Assembly (NCBI GenBank): GCA_037349315.1
Contig: JBAIAC010000615.1
Location: 85,911-149,910 of the forward strand
Source of the DNA: Chelydra serpentina
Taxonomy: Eukaryota > Chordata > Testudines > Chelydridae
DNA: 64,000 bases
Reading direction: 5' to 3'
Below are positions 47,093-57,435 of the stretch, piece by piece (position 1 is the stretch's first letter; the number at the start of each line of letters is the position of its first letter). Both the position numbers and the translations under genes were made by a program. The notes under the pieces were generated by a model, which did not search any database, was not told where the DNA came from, and saw only the letters and a program-made list of their open reading frames with translations.

Positions 47093-47411
47093 TAAAAAGC
47101 ATCATATTCCCCAAGAACTTCAAAAGGCAGCTCTGCAGTATTGTCCTTGACACTATCTTTTCTTCTTTTCAGGACTTGGGCTTTCCTAGGAAGGGCCATT
47201 CTCTGCCTGGGACTGAAGGGGCAACTTCCTCACACACCCACTGGCCGCACAGTCTGGAGGAAGAAAGGCTTCTGGGTCTGCAGCAAACCGCTGCGTGCCG
47301 ACTTGTTGAGTAAATGCAGGGCTGGCCAGAGAGGCCTTGAGCAAGGGAGGCAAATTGTCCGCCCAGGCTCTTCTACACCACAAGTCAGAAAATCCCAGAG
47401 TTATCACCCCT
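47093..47411. other. Lys-Gln unit spacer
   Basis: Conserved spacer that recurs at 56227-56531 and, inverted, at 30920-31240 and 35612-35790. It contains GACTTGGGCTTTCCTAGGAA. No gene is seen. Confidence 0.55.
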
Positions 47412-47482
47412 GGTCCCATGGTGTAAGGGCAGCACTCAGGGCTTTGAATCCTGCAATCCGAGTTCAAGTCTCGGTGGGACCT
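47412..47482 (+). tRNA. tRNA-Gln(TTG)
   Basis: 71 bases identical in form to 30849: GGTCCCATGGTGTAAGGGC, loop CTTTGAA, B box AGTTCAAGTCT, full acceptor. TTTT at about 12 bases downstream. Intact. Confidence 0.9.
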
Positions 47483-47765
47483 TGGGGCAGCTCTTTTGCC
47501 TCCTAACACTCCTGGGTGTTCCAAGGCTTTGTCTTGCTCTCTCCAGTGACGTGGGAGCCTGTCTTTTGCTCTTATCATGGTTCCCTCTCTTCTCCCTCCT
47601 CCAAGCCAGCCAGTCCACCCTCCCCAAACTCCAAGGAGTGACTGACTCTTGCTTTGCTGAGCAGCTCATTATATGTGGGCTGCTCCAAGCGACCCTTCTC
47701 CTGATTGGCTCTCCCAATACACTTTCCTGATTGGCTGAGTTCTGCTTAGCCTCTCCAAGGCTGCC

Positions 47766-47956
47766 TGTTGTGTATTTGGTTGTCGTGGTAATAGCACCTT
47801 GTTGTTGCTATGCAACTGAGTTAGATTATTAGGGGATAGCCCAGCCAGTTTTGGTGGTTTGGTCAGCTCAGTGTGTGAAAATAAATGGCTGCTTCCATGG
47901 CTCTCAGCTCTCTGTGTGTTAAATGATTCCTAAACCTGCTGCCCCAGGATACAACG
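47766..47956 (+). repeat. Gypsy 5' LTR
   Basis: Begins TGTTGTGTATTTGG. Contains AAAATAAATGGCTGC, a likely polyadenylation region. The last base is G where the 3' LTR has A. Confidence 0.85.
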
Positions 47957-47959
47957 AAG

Positions 47960-47977
47960 TGGCGACGAGGACGGGAT
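47960..47977 (+). promoter_or_regulatory. Primer binding site, tRNA-Ser(GCT)-type
   Basis: TGGCGACGAGGACGGG lies three bases past the LTR. It complements the CCA-tailed 3' end of vertebrate tRNA-Ser(GCU) as I recall it, with one mismatch. Confidence 0.65.
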
Positions 47978-48606
47978 CCCTGTGCTGCCCCAGCAACAGA
48001 GGAAAGTAGAAGTCAAGGTAAAAAGAAAGAAAAAACCCCCTATCAAAATCTTCTAGCTGTTGGAAGGGGGTGAGAACTGGCTTGTTGGCACTGACTGTGA
48101 AACCTGAAACTAAACCCACGGCTACACTTACAGGGCCACTGGAACCCTTGGAGGAGAACATAGTGCAATGGCACGTGTGTACTGAGCGTTTTGAGCTTTT
48201 TGTGATTGCCAATGACATTACAGAAGAGAAGAAGGTGCCAATATTCTTAAGTGTTGTGGGGGCTAAAACCTACTCCCTGCGGCGCAGCTCACTACACCCT
48301 GTTAAGCCTGAGACCAAATCTTACAGTGACATTGTGGGAATCCTGGGGTCCCATTTCCCCCCAAACCACTGGTAACTGCTGAAAGATATAGTGGGTTCCA
48401 CAAAAGAGACCAAAAAGAAGATGAACCAGTTGTACAATTTGTAGCAACTTTAAAAAGGCTTGCGGAACACTGTGACTGTAAGGAGATGTTAAATGACGCC
48501 CTGCGTGACAGGTTCGTGTGTGGCCTGCACAGTGACGCTATACGGAAGCGCCTATTGACAGAGGCTCAGCTTACACTTACACAAGGCTGTTGCTATTGCG
48601 GTCTCC

Positions 48607-49092
48607 ATGGAACTGGCTACAAAGGAGGCGCAATACATCGGTGCATCCCCTAGGGTGCATAAGGTGTCACAAGAACCTACCCACAAAACTGTGCAGAGTC
48701 AGGAATGTTACCGCTGTGGTAAGCCGGGTCACCGGGCATCCGAATGCTGGTGTAAGGACCTGGTGTGTCGACACTGTGACAAAAAGGGACACATTGAGTG
48801 TGCCTGTAAACAAAAGAAAAAGAGGCTTGTGGTCTGGCCGACCAAAAAGGGAAACCTGCATACCCTAGAGCAGACCCAGGATGGCCAAGGTGACACCTCA
48901 TCGCAAGAAGAAGTGCCGCTGCACGTTTTGTCTTTGGCAGTGGGCTCACATGGGTACTGGGTAGCCCCGTTGTTGGATGCAAACCTACACGCATGGAACT
49001 GGACACCGGTGCAGCCGTCTCGCTGGGCTCCGAGACTGTGTATAACGAAAAGCTACAGCATCTTCCGCTTAAGGCAACAAAAACTGTTCTGA
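48607..49092 (+). pseudogene. Gypsy Gag C-terminal region with two CCHC knuckles
   Basis: Two nucleocapsid zinc knuckles are intact: CYRCGKPGHRASEC from 48706 and CRHCDKKGHIECAC from 48766. The upstream capsid part (about 48060-48600) is split over other frames. RNA-packaging role in the family. Broken by frameshifts. Confidence 0.75.
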
Positions 49093-49112
49093 AGACATAC
49101 GGGAGAAGCTGA
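48993..49112 (+). pseudogene. Gypsy aspartic protease fragment
   Basis: MELDTGAAVSLGS carries the DTG catalytic motif at 49002-49010. It is in a different frame from both Gag and the RT frame and ends at TGA, so the polyprotein is not continuous here. Confidence 0.65.
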
Positions 49113-49116
49113 GCCC

Positions 49117-50490
49117 ATGTTGGGCACTATTGATGTTAAGGGGGAGCTCAATGAACAGGCTGCTAAATTGCCACTGTTTGTGGTGAGAGGTAATTACCCA
49201 GCCTTAATGGGTAGGTCTTGGCTTGGGAAGATTCAGCTGAATTGGGCAGAAGTGCACCGAATGACTAAAGAAGAAACCGGTCTCACCGCTATACTAAGGA
49301 AACATGCTGCTCTTTTTGGAGAGGATCTGGGAAGTATAAAGGAAATCACTGTGACATTGAACATTAAACCTGACAATCAACCAAAATATCTCAAATCGCA
49401 AACTGTGCCATATGCCATCAGGCCGAAAGTTGAAGCAGACCTGGAGCGGCTGGTCACCAATGGAGTCCTAATACCAGTTACCCATAGCCCATGGGCCACT
49501 CCTATTGTGCCAATAGTGAAGAAAGATGGCTCCGTCTGGATTTGTGGTGATTTTAAAGTCACTGTCAACCTGGTGGTGTGTGCAGAGCAATACCCACTTC
49601 CCCGCATCAATGACCTCTTCGCGGCCCTGGCTGGGGGACAGAAGTTCAGTAAGATTGATCTGCGTCAAGCATATTTAAAGATGCACATCGATGAAAAGTC
49701 CCAAGAGCTGTTGACTATTGTGACTCATAAGGGGCTTTATCGATACTGTCGCCTTCCCTTCGGAATAACGTCTGCTCCCGCCCTGTTCCAGAGAGCTATG
49801 GACCAGATCTTGTGTGGCTGGCCAGGAGTTCACTGCTATCTGGACGACATTCTGGTCACTGGAAGGAATGAGGATCACCTAAAGAATTTAGAGGCTACCC
49901 TACAAAGACTGGAAGAGTATGGCCAACGAGTCCGCAAAGATAAGTGTGAATTCTTCCAGCTCTCTGTTGAATATTTGGGACACATCATTAATGCTGCGGG
50001 TCTTGATAAGGCCCTTGCAAAAGTTAAGGCTATTGTGGAGGCTCCCCCGCCTCAAAATGTTAGCCAGCTGCGCTCGTTTCTAGGACTATTGAACTATTAT
50101 GGAAAGTTCATCTCACAGTTAACCACACTGCTAAAACCACTTCACGAACAACTTGGGCAGAGCAAGACCTGGAAGTGGACTGAAGCCTGTGATGTTGCAT
50201 TATACAAGGCTAAGGATGCATTGCTAAATTCTGACGTTCTAACGCACTTTGATCCATCCTTACCCCTACAATTGGCCTGCGATGCCTCCCCTTATGGAGT
50301 GGGAGCAGTCGTGTCACACATTATGCCTTCAGGAGAAGACAGACCTATTGCTTTTGCCTCATGCACTCTAAGCAAAGCAGAAACTAACTATGCCCAAATC
50401 GAACGTGAGGCATTGGGGATCGTTTTTGGAATTCGGAAGTTTCATCAGTACCTGTTCGGGTGGAAGTTTACTTTTCTCACAGACCATTGA
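49117..50490 (+). pseudogene. Gypsy reverse transcriptase and RNase H
   Basis: Open frame of 457 codons. It starts with the tail of the protease (ALMGRSWLGKIQLNW), followed by RT motifs (FSKIDLRQAYLKM, LPFGITSAPALFQ, YLDDILVTG) and RNase H (ACDASPYGVGAVV, YAQIEREALGIVFG). It stops after FLTDH. RT copies element RNA and RNase H removes the template. The rest of RNase H is frameshifted and then interrupted by an LTR. Incomplete and non-autonomous. Confidence 0.88.
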
Positions 50491-50561
50491 CCTCTGACCT
50501 CTGACGTCAATTTTTGGACCCTACACAGGCATTCCCCCATTAGCTGCTAGTCGTATGCAAC

Positions 50562-51346
50562 TGTGACAGCATGGGGGAGTTTCCTGTTTTCCTTGTTGCA
50601 TATGGGGGTTTTCTTGGTTGCTAGGGTTACATGCAAAGGGGGTGGGACTCAGTTTCCCTGGGTGTTATGGGTTTAACGAGGTGATGGGAGAGGGAGTTTG
50701 TTGTTACAGGGGACTGGCGAGGGAACTGGGGACCCGGTTCTGGCCAGTGGGAGAACAATGGGCTGCGAAGAGAGGAGCCCCGGGGACCTAACCAACCGGT
50801 TCCAGCCACAGGGGGCCAGAGATGAGAAGAGGCCCAGACAACCCTGTTTACAGGGCTGTTTACCTGGAGAGAAGACCATGGACAGAGGCATGGCTTGGGG
50901 CCAGTGATATCCACAGCCCATCTAGGAAGCAGGGGGGCTCTGGGCTGGAGAGAGGAAGCAGGGAGAGCCCACCTGGATACAGGAGAGAGCTGGATGTTCT
51001 GGGCTGGGGGGAGGCCAGGCCTGAGGCCCTGAGAGTTCCTGTGCTGTGTTCAACGCTCAATAATCCCTCCTGTTTTACGCTGACTGAGAGTCACTCTGGT
51101 CTAGAGAACAGGGTTGCATCGTTCCCTTCGGGGGTGGAGGCCCGGGGGTCCAGAGTGCGTGGACTCCCTGAGGGGGCCCACGGCGAGAGACAGGCGTGCT
51201 AAGGCTCAGAGAGGTGCGGCTCCAGGAGGTGGAGGGGCTGGACCCCGAGAGAGAGTGGACCCCCAAGAAGGGCTGTCTCACTGAAAGGGGCACCCCCCAC
51301 GGACCGCACGGGGCCAAAAAAGGGCATGATCTGTGAGTCCATGACA
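50562..51346 (+). mobile_element. ERV solo LTR nested in the Gypsy element
   Basis: TGTGACAGCATGGGGG to GTCCATGACA, 785 bp, flanked by GCAAC at 50557-50561 and 51347-51351. An AATAAT-type signal lies near 51058. The Gypsy coding sequence resumes directly after it (AHTYEIKYWKSTLHSKADG). Confidence 0.88.
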
Positions 51347-51777
51347 GCAACATTGGGCATTGTTCCTTTCAGCGCACACATATGAAATCAAATATTGGAA
51401 ATCCACTCTGCACAGCAAGGCAGATGGTCTCTCAAGGTTGCCTTTGCCAGTCCTCAGGACACATCTTCAGTTGAATTGTCTGACTTCACCTCTTCTGGCG
51501 AGACACCGAATCAAGAATCACCCGTTCGCGCTACAACCCCTGAGCCCATTGTCAGTCCTGCACCCAAGGTACTTTCAGGTAAAACAACACCAGAAGTTCG
51601 CTGTAATCTACCTAGAGACAGAAGATCTCCTCAATGGCTGGATCTTTAGTTAGGGCGAACCCACGGTTATGGAGCAAAATAATCCCCGGGGTTTAGTCGG
51701 GAATGGAGGCAGTCTACTCTGCTTCTCTAATTTAGTGTTTGTTTTATTTAGATGTTCTTATTAAGGGGGGAGGAATA
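51347..51777 (+). pseudogene. Gypsy RNase H end and 3' untranslated region
   Basis: Encodes the end of RNase H/connection (EIKYWKSTLHSKADGLSRLP) then loses coding similarity. A purine tract AAGGGGGGAGGAATA precedes the 3' LTR and is the likely polypurine tract. Integrase is absent. Confidence 0.7.
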
Positions 51778-51969
51778 TGTTGTGTATTTGGTTGTCGTGG
51801 TAATAGCACCTTGTTGTTGCTATGGCAACTGAGTTAGAGTATTAGGGGGCAGCCCAGCCAGTCTTGGCTGGTTTTGTTAGTGCACTGTTTGAAAATAAAT
51901 GGCTGCTTTTAAGGCTCTATGTGTCTCAAGTGATTTCTTCCTAAAACTGCTGCCCCCAAGGATACAACA
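51778..51969 (+). repeat. Gypsy 3' LTR
   Basis: 192 bp, TGTTGTGTATTTGG to GGATACAACA. Confidence 0.88.
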
Positions 51970-52477
51970 CCCTCCCCTTCCTGGGGGTCTGGCCAATCTC
52001 TGCCAAGCGAGGCTGAGCTGCTCTGTGAGCCCATCCGGGGATCTGATACTACCCAGACATATGAGTGTCCTCAGGGCAACACAGTTGCAAAAGTGAGTAG
52101 GGGCAGGCTGCAGCACACACCACACTTGCTGGCTCAGTCTTGTGCATGCTGGGGTGGCCACCTCCCCCCTGACGAGACCTGGTCCCACCGTCGTCCTGGA
52201 GCTCCAGTCTGCCCTCCTGCCATCCCTGTCTATGCTGATGTTGTCTTCTCTAGCAGTTGACTGGAAGTTGCGCATTGGCCCTATGCCGTGTAGCCATGTC
52301 GTCTTGAAGGGCGAAAGCAGGAAGAATGGTGCCTTCACAGCCCACCCGATATTACATAACATCATTAAGGAAAATATTTCTCAATGAGCTCTCAGTAAAA
52401 GATTAGAAACAGCCAGGGTCCGTATCCTGCTACAGGCATTGGTATGTTCTTCAAATTTTCCAGACGAACCTAACTAA
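51970..52477. other. Spacer, start of duplication block copy 2
   Basis: From 52320 it matches 32280 onward. No gene is seen. Confidence 0.45.
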
Positions 52478-52690
52478 GGGCTTGTCTTCACTACCCGCCG
52501 GATCGGCGGGTAGCAATCGATCTATCGGGGATCGATTTATCGCATCTCATTTAGACGCGATTAATCGATCCCCGAACGCGCTCCCCGTCGACTCCGGAAA
52601 TCCACCTCGGTGAAAGGCAGAAGCGGATTCTACGTAGCTGAAGTTGCGTGTCGTAGATCAACTCCCTCCTCTAGAGTAGCCCAGGGATAA
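52478..52690. mobile_element. MITE rich in ATCGAT palindromes
   Basis: Contains GGGCTTGTCTTCACTACCCG, TCGATCTATCGGGGATCGAT and an inverted partner GATTAATCGATCCCCGA. The paralogous site near 32432 lacks it, and CTAA occurs at both sides. The family is recalled as a common reptile MITE. Confidence 0.65.
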
Positions 52691-53370
52691 AACCTAACAC
52701 ACATTTGAAGCTCTTCTTTTCACAGCTTTTGCTCATTCTGTGGGTCTGCTTTGTCTCCAGCTAGATCCATTCTCTTTCAGAACGGCCTTGCTCTTTCTGT
52801 CTGTGTCGTTCATTGACGTGTCGGAGTAAACACTCCCCTTCACTCTATTCTCAGACACACACTAGTATTAAGTGTTTGCTACTGATGGGTTTAGAAAGCA
52901 TTTGTCGAGTGAAAGATGCCATTTCTGGGGGATTGTTCCCAAGACTCAGTACTTTGTGTTCCAACATCTCCCAGCTTCCTTGGCGAAAATAAGACCAAGG
53001 TTTCTTTTCAATGTATACAAAGAAAGTAGTTTCTAACCCCATTAGGCCACTTGGTCTCTGAAGTACACCTAAAGGAGGGATGGAAATTCCCTCTCATAAT
53101 TCCACATTCCTCACGTTCGCTTGGAAGCCAAATACCCGCTTTATGCGCCTTACAGAAATGTCGGCATCCCCTGTCAGCGAGGCAACTGGGCAGGTCACTG
53201 ACAGAGCTGAGCCCCACCTTTCTGCAGCCATCTTTAGAGAAGAACCCCACCCCAGAGTCACCCCTCCCTCCATCAGCACCTCCACGGCTGTGGCTCTGAG
53301 GGGCAGTAGGATGATTAGGGGGCGAACCCAGGGCTGGAAGCGGGGTCAGGTCAGCCTGTGAGGAGTAACC
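52691..53370. repeat. Segmental duplication block (copy 2)
   Basis: Matches 32440-33180. The tRNA at 32777 is reduced here to a few bases near 53040-53060 (CCCCATTAGGCCACTTGG). Confidence 0.6.
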
Positions 53371-53902
53371 AGGAGAAGTGTTTCTCACTGCCGCACATGT
53401 GGCAGGGAGCCTCTCAAGCCCATCACCGCACCCCCACCCTGGACAGAAAAGAGCGCTGGCCCACCCACACTCGGACTCAGCTTTGCTTGTTGTCCTTCCA
53501 CCCAGAACCCCCTTTCCTATCTCTCCTGGGCTGCAAGTAGCCACCCCTGGGAAGCCGAGAGACAGGCACAGGATTCTGCCTCCCAGCAGCCAACAGCACC
53601 TCCCCAGGCTTTGGCAGAACGAACAGTGGCGCTCTACTAACCCCACTGAAGTTAGCTTAGCTTTGCTTCTGCCCTGCCTTCCTCAGCACGACCTTCCTCT
53701 TTGCCCCATTCCCGGCACAAGGCTCCAAGAGGTGACTGGCCGAGATCCTCCAGCTTTCCCTGGCTGATGCTAAGAAGCTTTCTCAGCTCATTTCACCACC
53801 CTCTGTCCTGCAGGGGTTGGGGTTATCCCAAGGACAGGCCAGTGGCAGAAGGAGGAGTGCCTTGCCGGACAGCTAGGGGAGTGGGGAAAAAGTTAACTGT
53901 CA
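53371..53902. other. Val unit flank
   Basis: 53480-53700 is an inverted copy of 18330-18560. 53720-53890 is the Val flank. No gene is seen. Confidence 0.45.
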
Positions 53903-53964
53903 TGTTTCTGAACCAGAGACCTTTTGCATGTTAGGCAAACGTGATAACACTACACTACAGAAAC
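53903..53964 (-). pseudogene. tRNA-Val(AAC), T arm deleted
   Basis: Matches 26871-26943 but lacks about ten bases between the T loop and the 3' acceptor, plus one D-loop base. The anticodon arm is intact. Confidence 0.85.
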
Positions 53965-54304
53965 TTCCTTCAAAAGCCCACCACTTGGCTGGTGCTCACG
54001 CTGGCACACACCAATGGGCGAACCTGGAGAAAGCGGCAGCAGCCCTTCGAGAGATCAACTGGTAGAGCAAAGGACTGGAGCCGGAGCTCAGGAAGTCAAC
54101 CTTCTCTTGCCCTTGTGACTGCAGCTTGAAGGAGAGCATCTTTTCCTTCCCCTTGCTGAGAAAGAGCAAGAGAAGAAGGAAAGCCCAGGTGGGCACAAGC
54201 CCCCACTGTCTTTCCCTGCTGGGGAGCCTGAAATGAGGGACTCGTGGTGGGTAGAGGTTCCAATGCACTTCGAGAAAACAGCCCACCCCTGCACACAAAA
54301 AACA
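53965..54304. other. Val-to-Phe spacer unit
   Basis: Copy of 26944-27283 with few differences. No gene is seen. Confidence 0.5.
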
Positions 54305-54363
54305 TGCCACATCCTGGGATTGAACCAGGGACCTCTAGATCTTCCCAACTGAGCTACTTTAGC
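54305..54363 (-). pseudogene. tRNA-Phe with deleted anticodon stem
   Basis: A box TAGCTCAGTTGGGA and B box GGTTCAATCCC are intact, but about a dozen bases from the D arm to the anticodon are gone. Confidence 0.85.
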
Positions 54364-55771
54364 ACCTACAGGACACCTTTCTGGCCTGCTGCTTCTCTGT
54401 CCGGGATGTGTTTGTCAGCCATGGCACACAAAAAGGACGTCATTGCGAGTGGCCCATGGAGGCAAGATGAATTTTTTCCTGCCTTGCTCAGCTTGACTTG
54501 ATTCCTCGCCGCATTCCTGCGTTAGTTCCTGGGTTACCTGGTGGCTGCAGGTGACTGGGGCCCAGCGGCATGGGGAGGAATTTGGGCAGCTAGACCCCGG
54601 CAGCAAGAGTCCTGCCGCCACTTGCCGCCCCACCCTGTTGTCCTGGCTTCACCTACTGGCAGTTTCTTACATCAGAGACACTGTCCCCAAGCAGGACTAA
54701 TGCTGAGACCTGGTGATCAGTGATCTCAGATCTGTTGGTCTGCAGCAAGACTCGAAATTGAGTCTCAATCAGCTCGGTTGTTACACAGCGAAGACCAAAA
54801 GGGTCATATGGTGCCTGGGCCCCTTAAGAAGAGCCCAGCCCATCAAGTACCAGCACTTGGCTCTCCCCTGTCTCAACTCCACTTAGCATTGTTTGGAGTC
54901 AATCCTTGCCTCTATCAGCCTGGGGGACTGGGAGAAATGATGAATTGTAACGGAAAGAAAATCTCTCCTGTTCGGGCCTGTTTGTCACCTTCTGCCCTTG
55001 TGCCCCCTCAGCCTCTGTTCTTCCGGATAGGGGAGGTGCAGAGACAAGCCCCAGGTTTCTGTCACAAAGTCTGTACCCACCTCTGAAATATTGCCACTGG
55101 GAGAGTATGGCTCCCAATTCTCCCATAGAGGGATTGCAAGAGTGGCTACCCAGTTGGGCCTGGGTGTGTCAGAGATCCAGGCTATAGAGGGCAGGTGATC
55201 CAGGGCCTATAAGTCCCCTGCCTGAGGGGAGGTCAATGAATGTGGTGGGCCATGAGCACCACAGGTTTTTACCCTGTCCGCTTCCTCCCCCATGTCCCTT
55301 ATTTACACAATATGGCAGTGTCCCTATGGCTGGGGATGTGTGTTTGAGGACACAGCAGTGTGCAGTGGGCTTCCAATACAGCCTGTAATTCAGCAAGGGG
55401 TTTGCAGATGGGCCGTGGCTGGAGGTAATTTTCTCTCCACACTGCAGATGGGGATACACTGGGACCAGCTCCTGCCTCTTTCTTTGTGAGCTAGTTCCCC
55501 ATGAGTACACACCAGACATCACTGTAATGTATGTAGGTGATAACCCCTGGGAGTATTCTCTGGAACAGGGGCAGGTCTGAGCTCTCACACCAAATGCCTC
55601 ATTGTGGCTGCCAGAATCTGTGGGCGGCTCATTTAGTTTACGCCGAGGGTGGAGTCCTGCTTTGTGCACCGAGTCTGAGACTGAAAATCCTAAACCACCC
55701 TTTGAAATAACGAATGCAGCAGCACATGTTATTGTCCCTGCCCCAAAGTAGACAGCCCAATGGAGAGCTGA
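54364..55771. other. Phe upstream flank and inverted Ile-unit flank
   Basis: 54640-54930 is the inverted partner of 44564-44950. 54930-55260 is the inverted partner of 43740-44060. A tRNA-Ile gene is not found at the corresponding position, so it was lost or never included. No gene is seen. Confidence 0.5.
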
Positions 55772-55951
55772 GAATCATAGAATATCAGGGATGGAAGGGA
55801 CATTAGGAGGTCATCTAGTTCAACCCCCTACTCAAAGCAAAGCCAATCCCCAATTTTTGCCCCAGATCCCTAAACCACCCACTGACCAATTGAACTCACA
55901 ATCCTGGATTTAGCAAGTCAATGCTTAAACCACTGACCTATCCCTCTCCCC
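55772..55951 (-). mobile_element. tRNA-derived SINE (turtle Cry-type)
   Basis: Minus-strand copy with tail ATATTCTATGATTC, body GGGGCAAAAATTGGGGATTG and a decayed tRNA head near 55950. Confidence 0.82.
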
Positions 55952-56153
55952 GTAAACCTAATTTACTTTTCTCAGGTCCCTTAGCTGTCCAGCAAGGTGC
56001 TCCCCTTTTTGCCACTGGGATAACCCCCAACCCCTGCAGGACAGAAGGTGGGGAAATGAGCTGAGAAAGCGTGCCGGAGAAAGCTGTTGTTTCCTGCCCT
56101 CTTTTTCTTGGCAAGTTTCTATTCTACATCAAACTTGCCACCTCTTTGTGTGA

Positions 56154-56226
56154 GCCTGGCTAGCTCAGTTGGTAGAGCATCAGATTTTTAATCTGAGGGT
56201 CCAGGGTTCAAGTCCCTGGTCAGGTG
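56154..56226 (+). tRNA. tRNA-Lys(TTT)
   Basis: 73 bases, GCCTGGCTAGCTCAGTTGG, loop TTTTTAA (position 32 is T instead of C), anticodon TTT, B box GGTTCAAGTCC, paired acceptor. It is the best Lys copy, although no TTTT follows closely. Confidence 0.85.
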
Positions 56227-56531
56227 TAAAAAAGATCATTTCCCCTGGAAACTTGAGTAGTCTCTTTGATGTTACTCTTTTCTTTTCAGGACTTGGGCTT
56301 TCCTAGGAAGAGCCATTTACTGCCTGGGACTGAAGGGGCAACTTCCTCACACACCCACTGGCCTCACAGTCTGGAGGAAGAAAGGCTTCTGGGTCTACAG
56401 CAAATCGCTGCGAGCCGACTTGTTGAGCAAATACAGCACTGACCAGAGAGGCCAGAGAGGCCTTGAGCAAGGAAGGCAAATTATTGTCCGCCCAGGCTCT
56501 TCTGCACCGGAAGTCAGACAAACACAGGGTG
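56227..56531. other. Lys-Gln unit spacer
   Basis: Copy of 47093-47411. No gene is seen. Confidence 0.5.
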
Positions 56532-56602
56532 TTCTCCATGGTGTAAGGGCAGCGCTCAGGACTTTGAATCCTGCTATCCAAGTACAAGTCTTGGTGGGAC
56601 CT
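56532..56602 (+). pseudogene. tRNA-Gln(TTG), decayed acceptor
   Basis: Body keeps loop CTTTGAA and 3' acceptor TGGGACCT, but the 5' strand is TTCTCCA, and the B box is AGTACAAGTCT. Not likely to be functional. Confidence 0.75.
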
Positions 56603-56630
56603 TGGAGCAGCTCTTCTGCCACCTAACACT

Positions 56631-56978
56631 CAGTAGCGTTGCCAGGTGCAGAGCAGAGATAGCGGCTGCTCCCTCTCTGAGCAGAAGCAGCTTCTTAAAA
56701 AAAATTTGTAAAGGGGGAACAGAGCTAAAAAAAAAGCGCCTCCCCTTGCACTCACCCGTCGACACTGTTCAGCAAAAATTCAGCGGTGGGTCCTTCACTC
56801 GCTCCAGGTCTTCGGCAGCATTTCCGCGGAGGGGGCCACTGAAGACCCGGAGCGAGTGAAGGGACGGGACCCGCCACCAAATTGCCGCCGAACGGCTGGA
56901 GCGCCGCCGGGTGAGTACAAGGGGAGGCGCCTTTTTCTAGCTCCGTTCCCCTGTGCTCTGCACGTGGGTACGCCACTG
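56631..56978. mobile_element. hAT-type non-autonomous transposon, 348 bp
   Basis: Ends CAGTAGCGTTGCCAG and GGGTACGCCACTG form imperfect terminal inverted repeats, flanked by CTAACACT and TTAACACT (8-bp duplication, one mismatch). The homologous positions downstream of the Gln genes at 47412 and elsewhere are empty (CCTAACACTCCTGGG). It has an inner palindrome around the GAAGACCCGGAGCGAGTGAA segment. Confidence 0.8.
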
Positions 56979-57242
56979 TTAACACTGCTGGGTGTTCCAA
57001 GGCTTCGTCTTGCTCTCTCCAATGACGTGGGAGCCTGTCTTTTGCCTGCTCGTTCTTGTGACTTGAGCGCCAGAGGGGACGTTTGATCCAAAAGGCTGGT
57101 CATGCCGGGATCCTGTAGGTAGGGGGTGCAAGCTCCATTTCCTCTGAGTCCTGAAGCTGGGCTGCAGCCTGGCCTAGGAGGGAACCTGATTGGTTGACCA
57201 TGTTAAAGAAAACTACGATTGATAAATCGCTTGACTAACAGT
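56979..57242. other. Gln downstream flank
   Basis: Continues the Lys-Gln unit (compare 47500-47570 and 25570-25700). No gene is seen. Confidence 0.45.
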
Positions 57243-57344
57243 GTCAGTCTGGCCGAGTGATCTAGGGCATCAAGGCTTTGTCTTTTCATCATATGCTGTT
57301 CTGGGCTCCATATAGAGGTGTGTGTTCACATCCCACTCCTGACA
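57243..57344 (+). pseudogene. Intron-containing tRNA-Leu(CAA) relic
   Basis: Start GTCAGTCTGGCCGAGTGATC and end CATCCCACTCCTGACA fit the leucine class II body. The length of about 102 fits the split Leu(CAA) gene with intron. The anticodon region is mutated (GGCTTTG) and the anticodon stem is lost. Confidence 0.6.
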
Positions 57345-57435
57345 CAATCATTGTCTTCCACCTGAAGAAATAGCCTCATTTCCAGCTCACCTGTAACATC
57401 ACACCACCAACTGCTTAGCATTTGTATGAGAGAAG

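Larger units (their letters stand above)
47766..51969 (+). mobile_element. Ty3/Gypsy LTR retrotransposon, decayed, integrase deleted
   Basis: Whole element. LTRs of about 191 bp at 47766-47956 and 51778-51969 begin TGTTGTGTATTTGG and end ATACAACA. Between them are a primer site, gag with two zinc knuckles, protease, RT and RNase H. No integrase is found. Around two dozen differences between the LTRs indicate an old insertion. No target duplication is evident. Confidence 0.88.
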
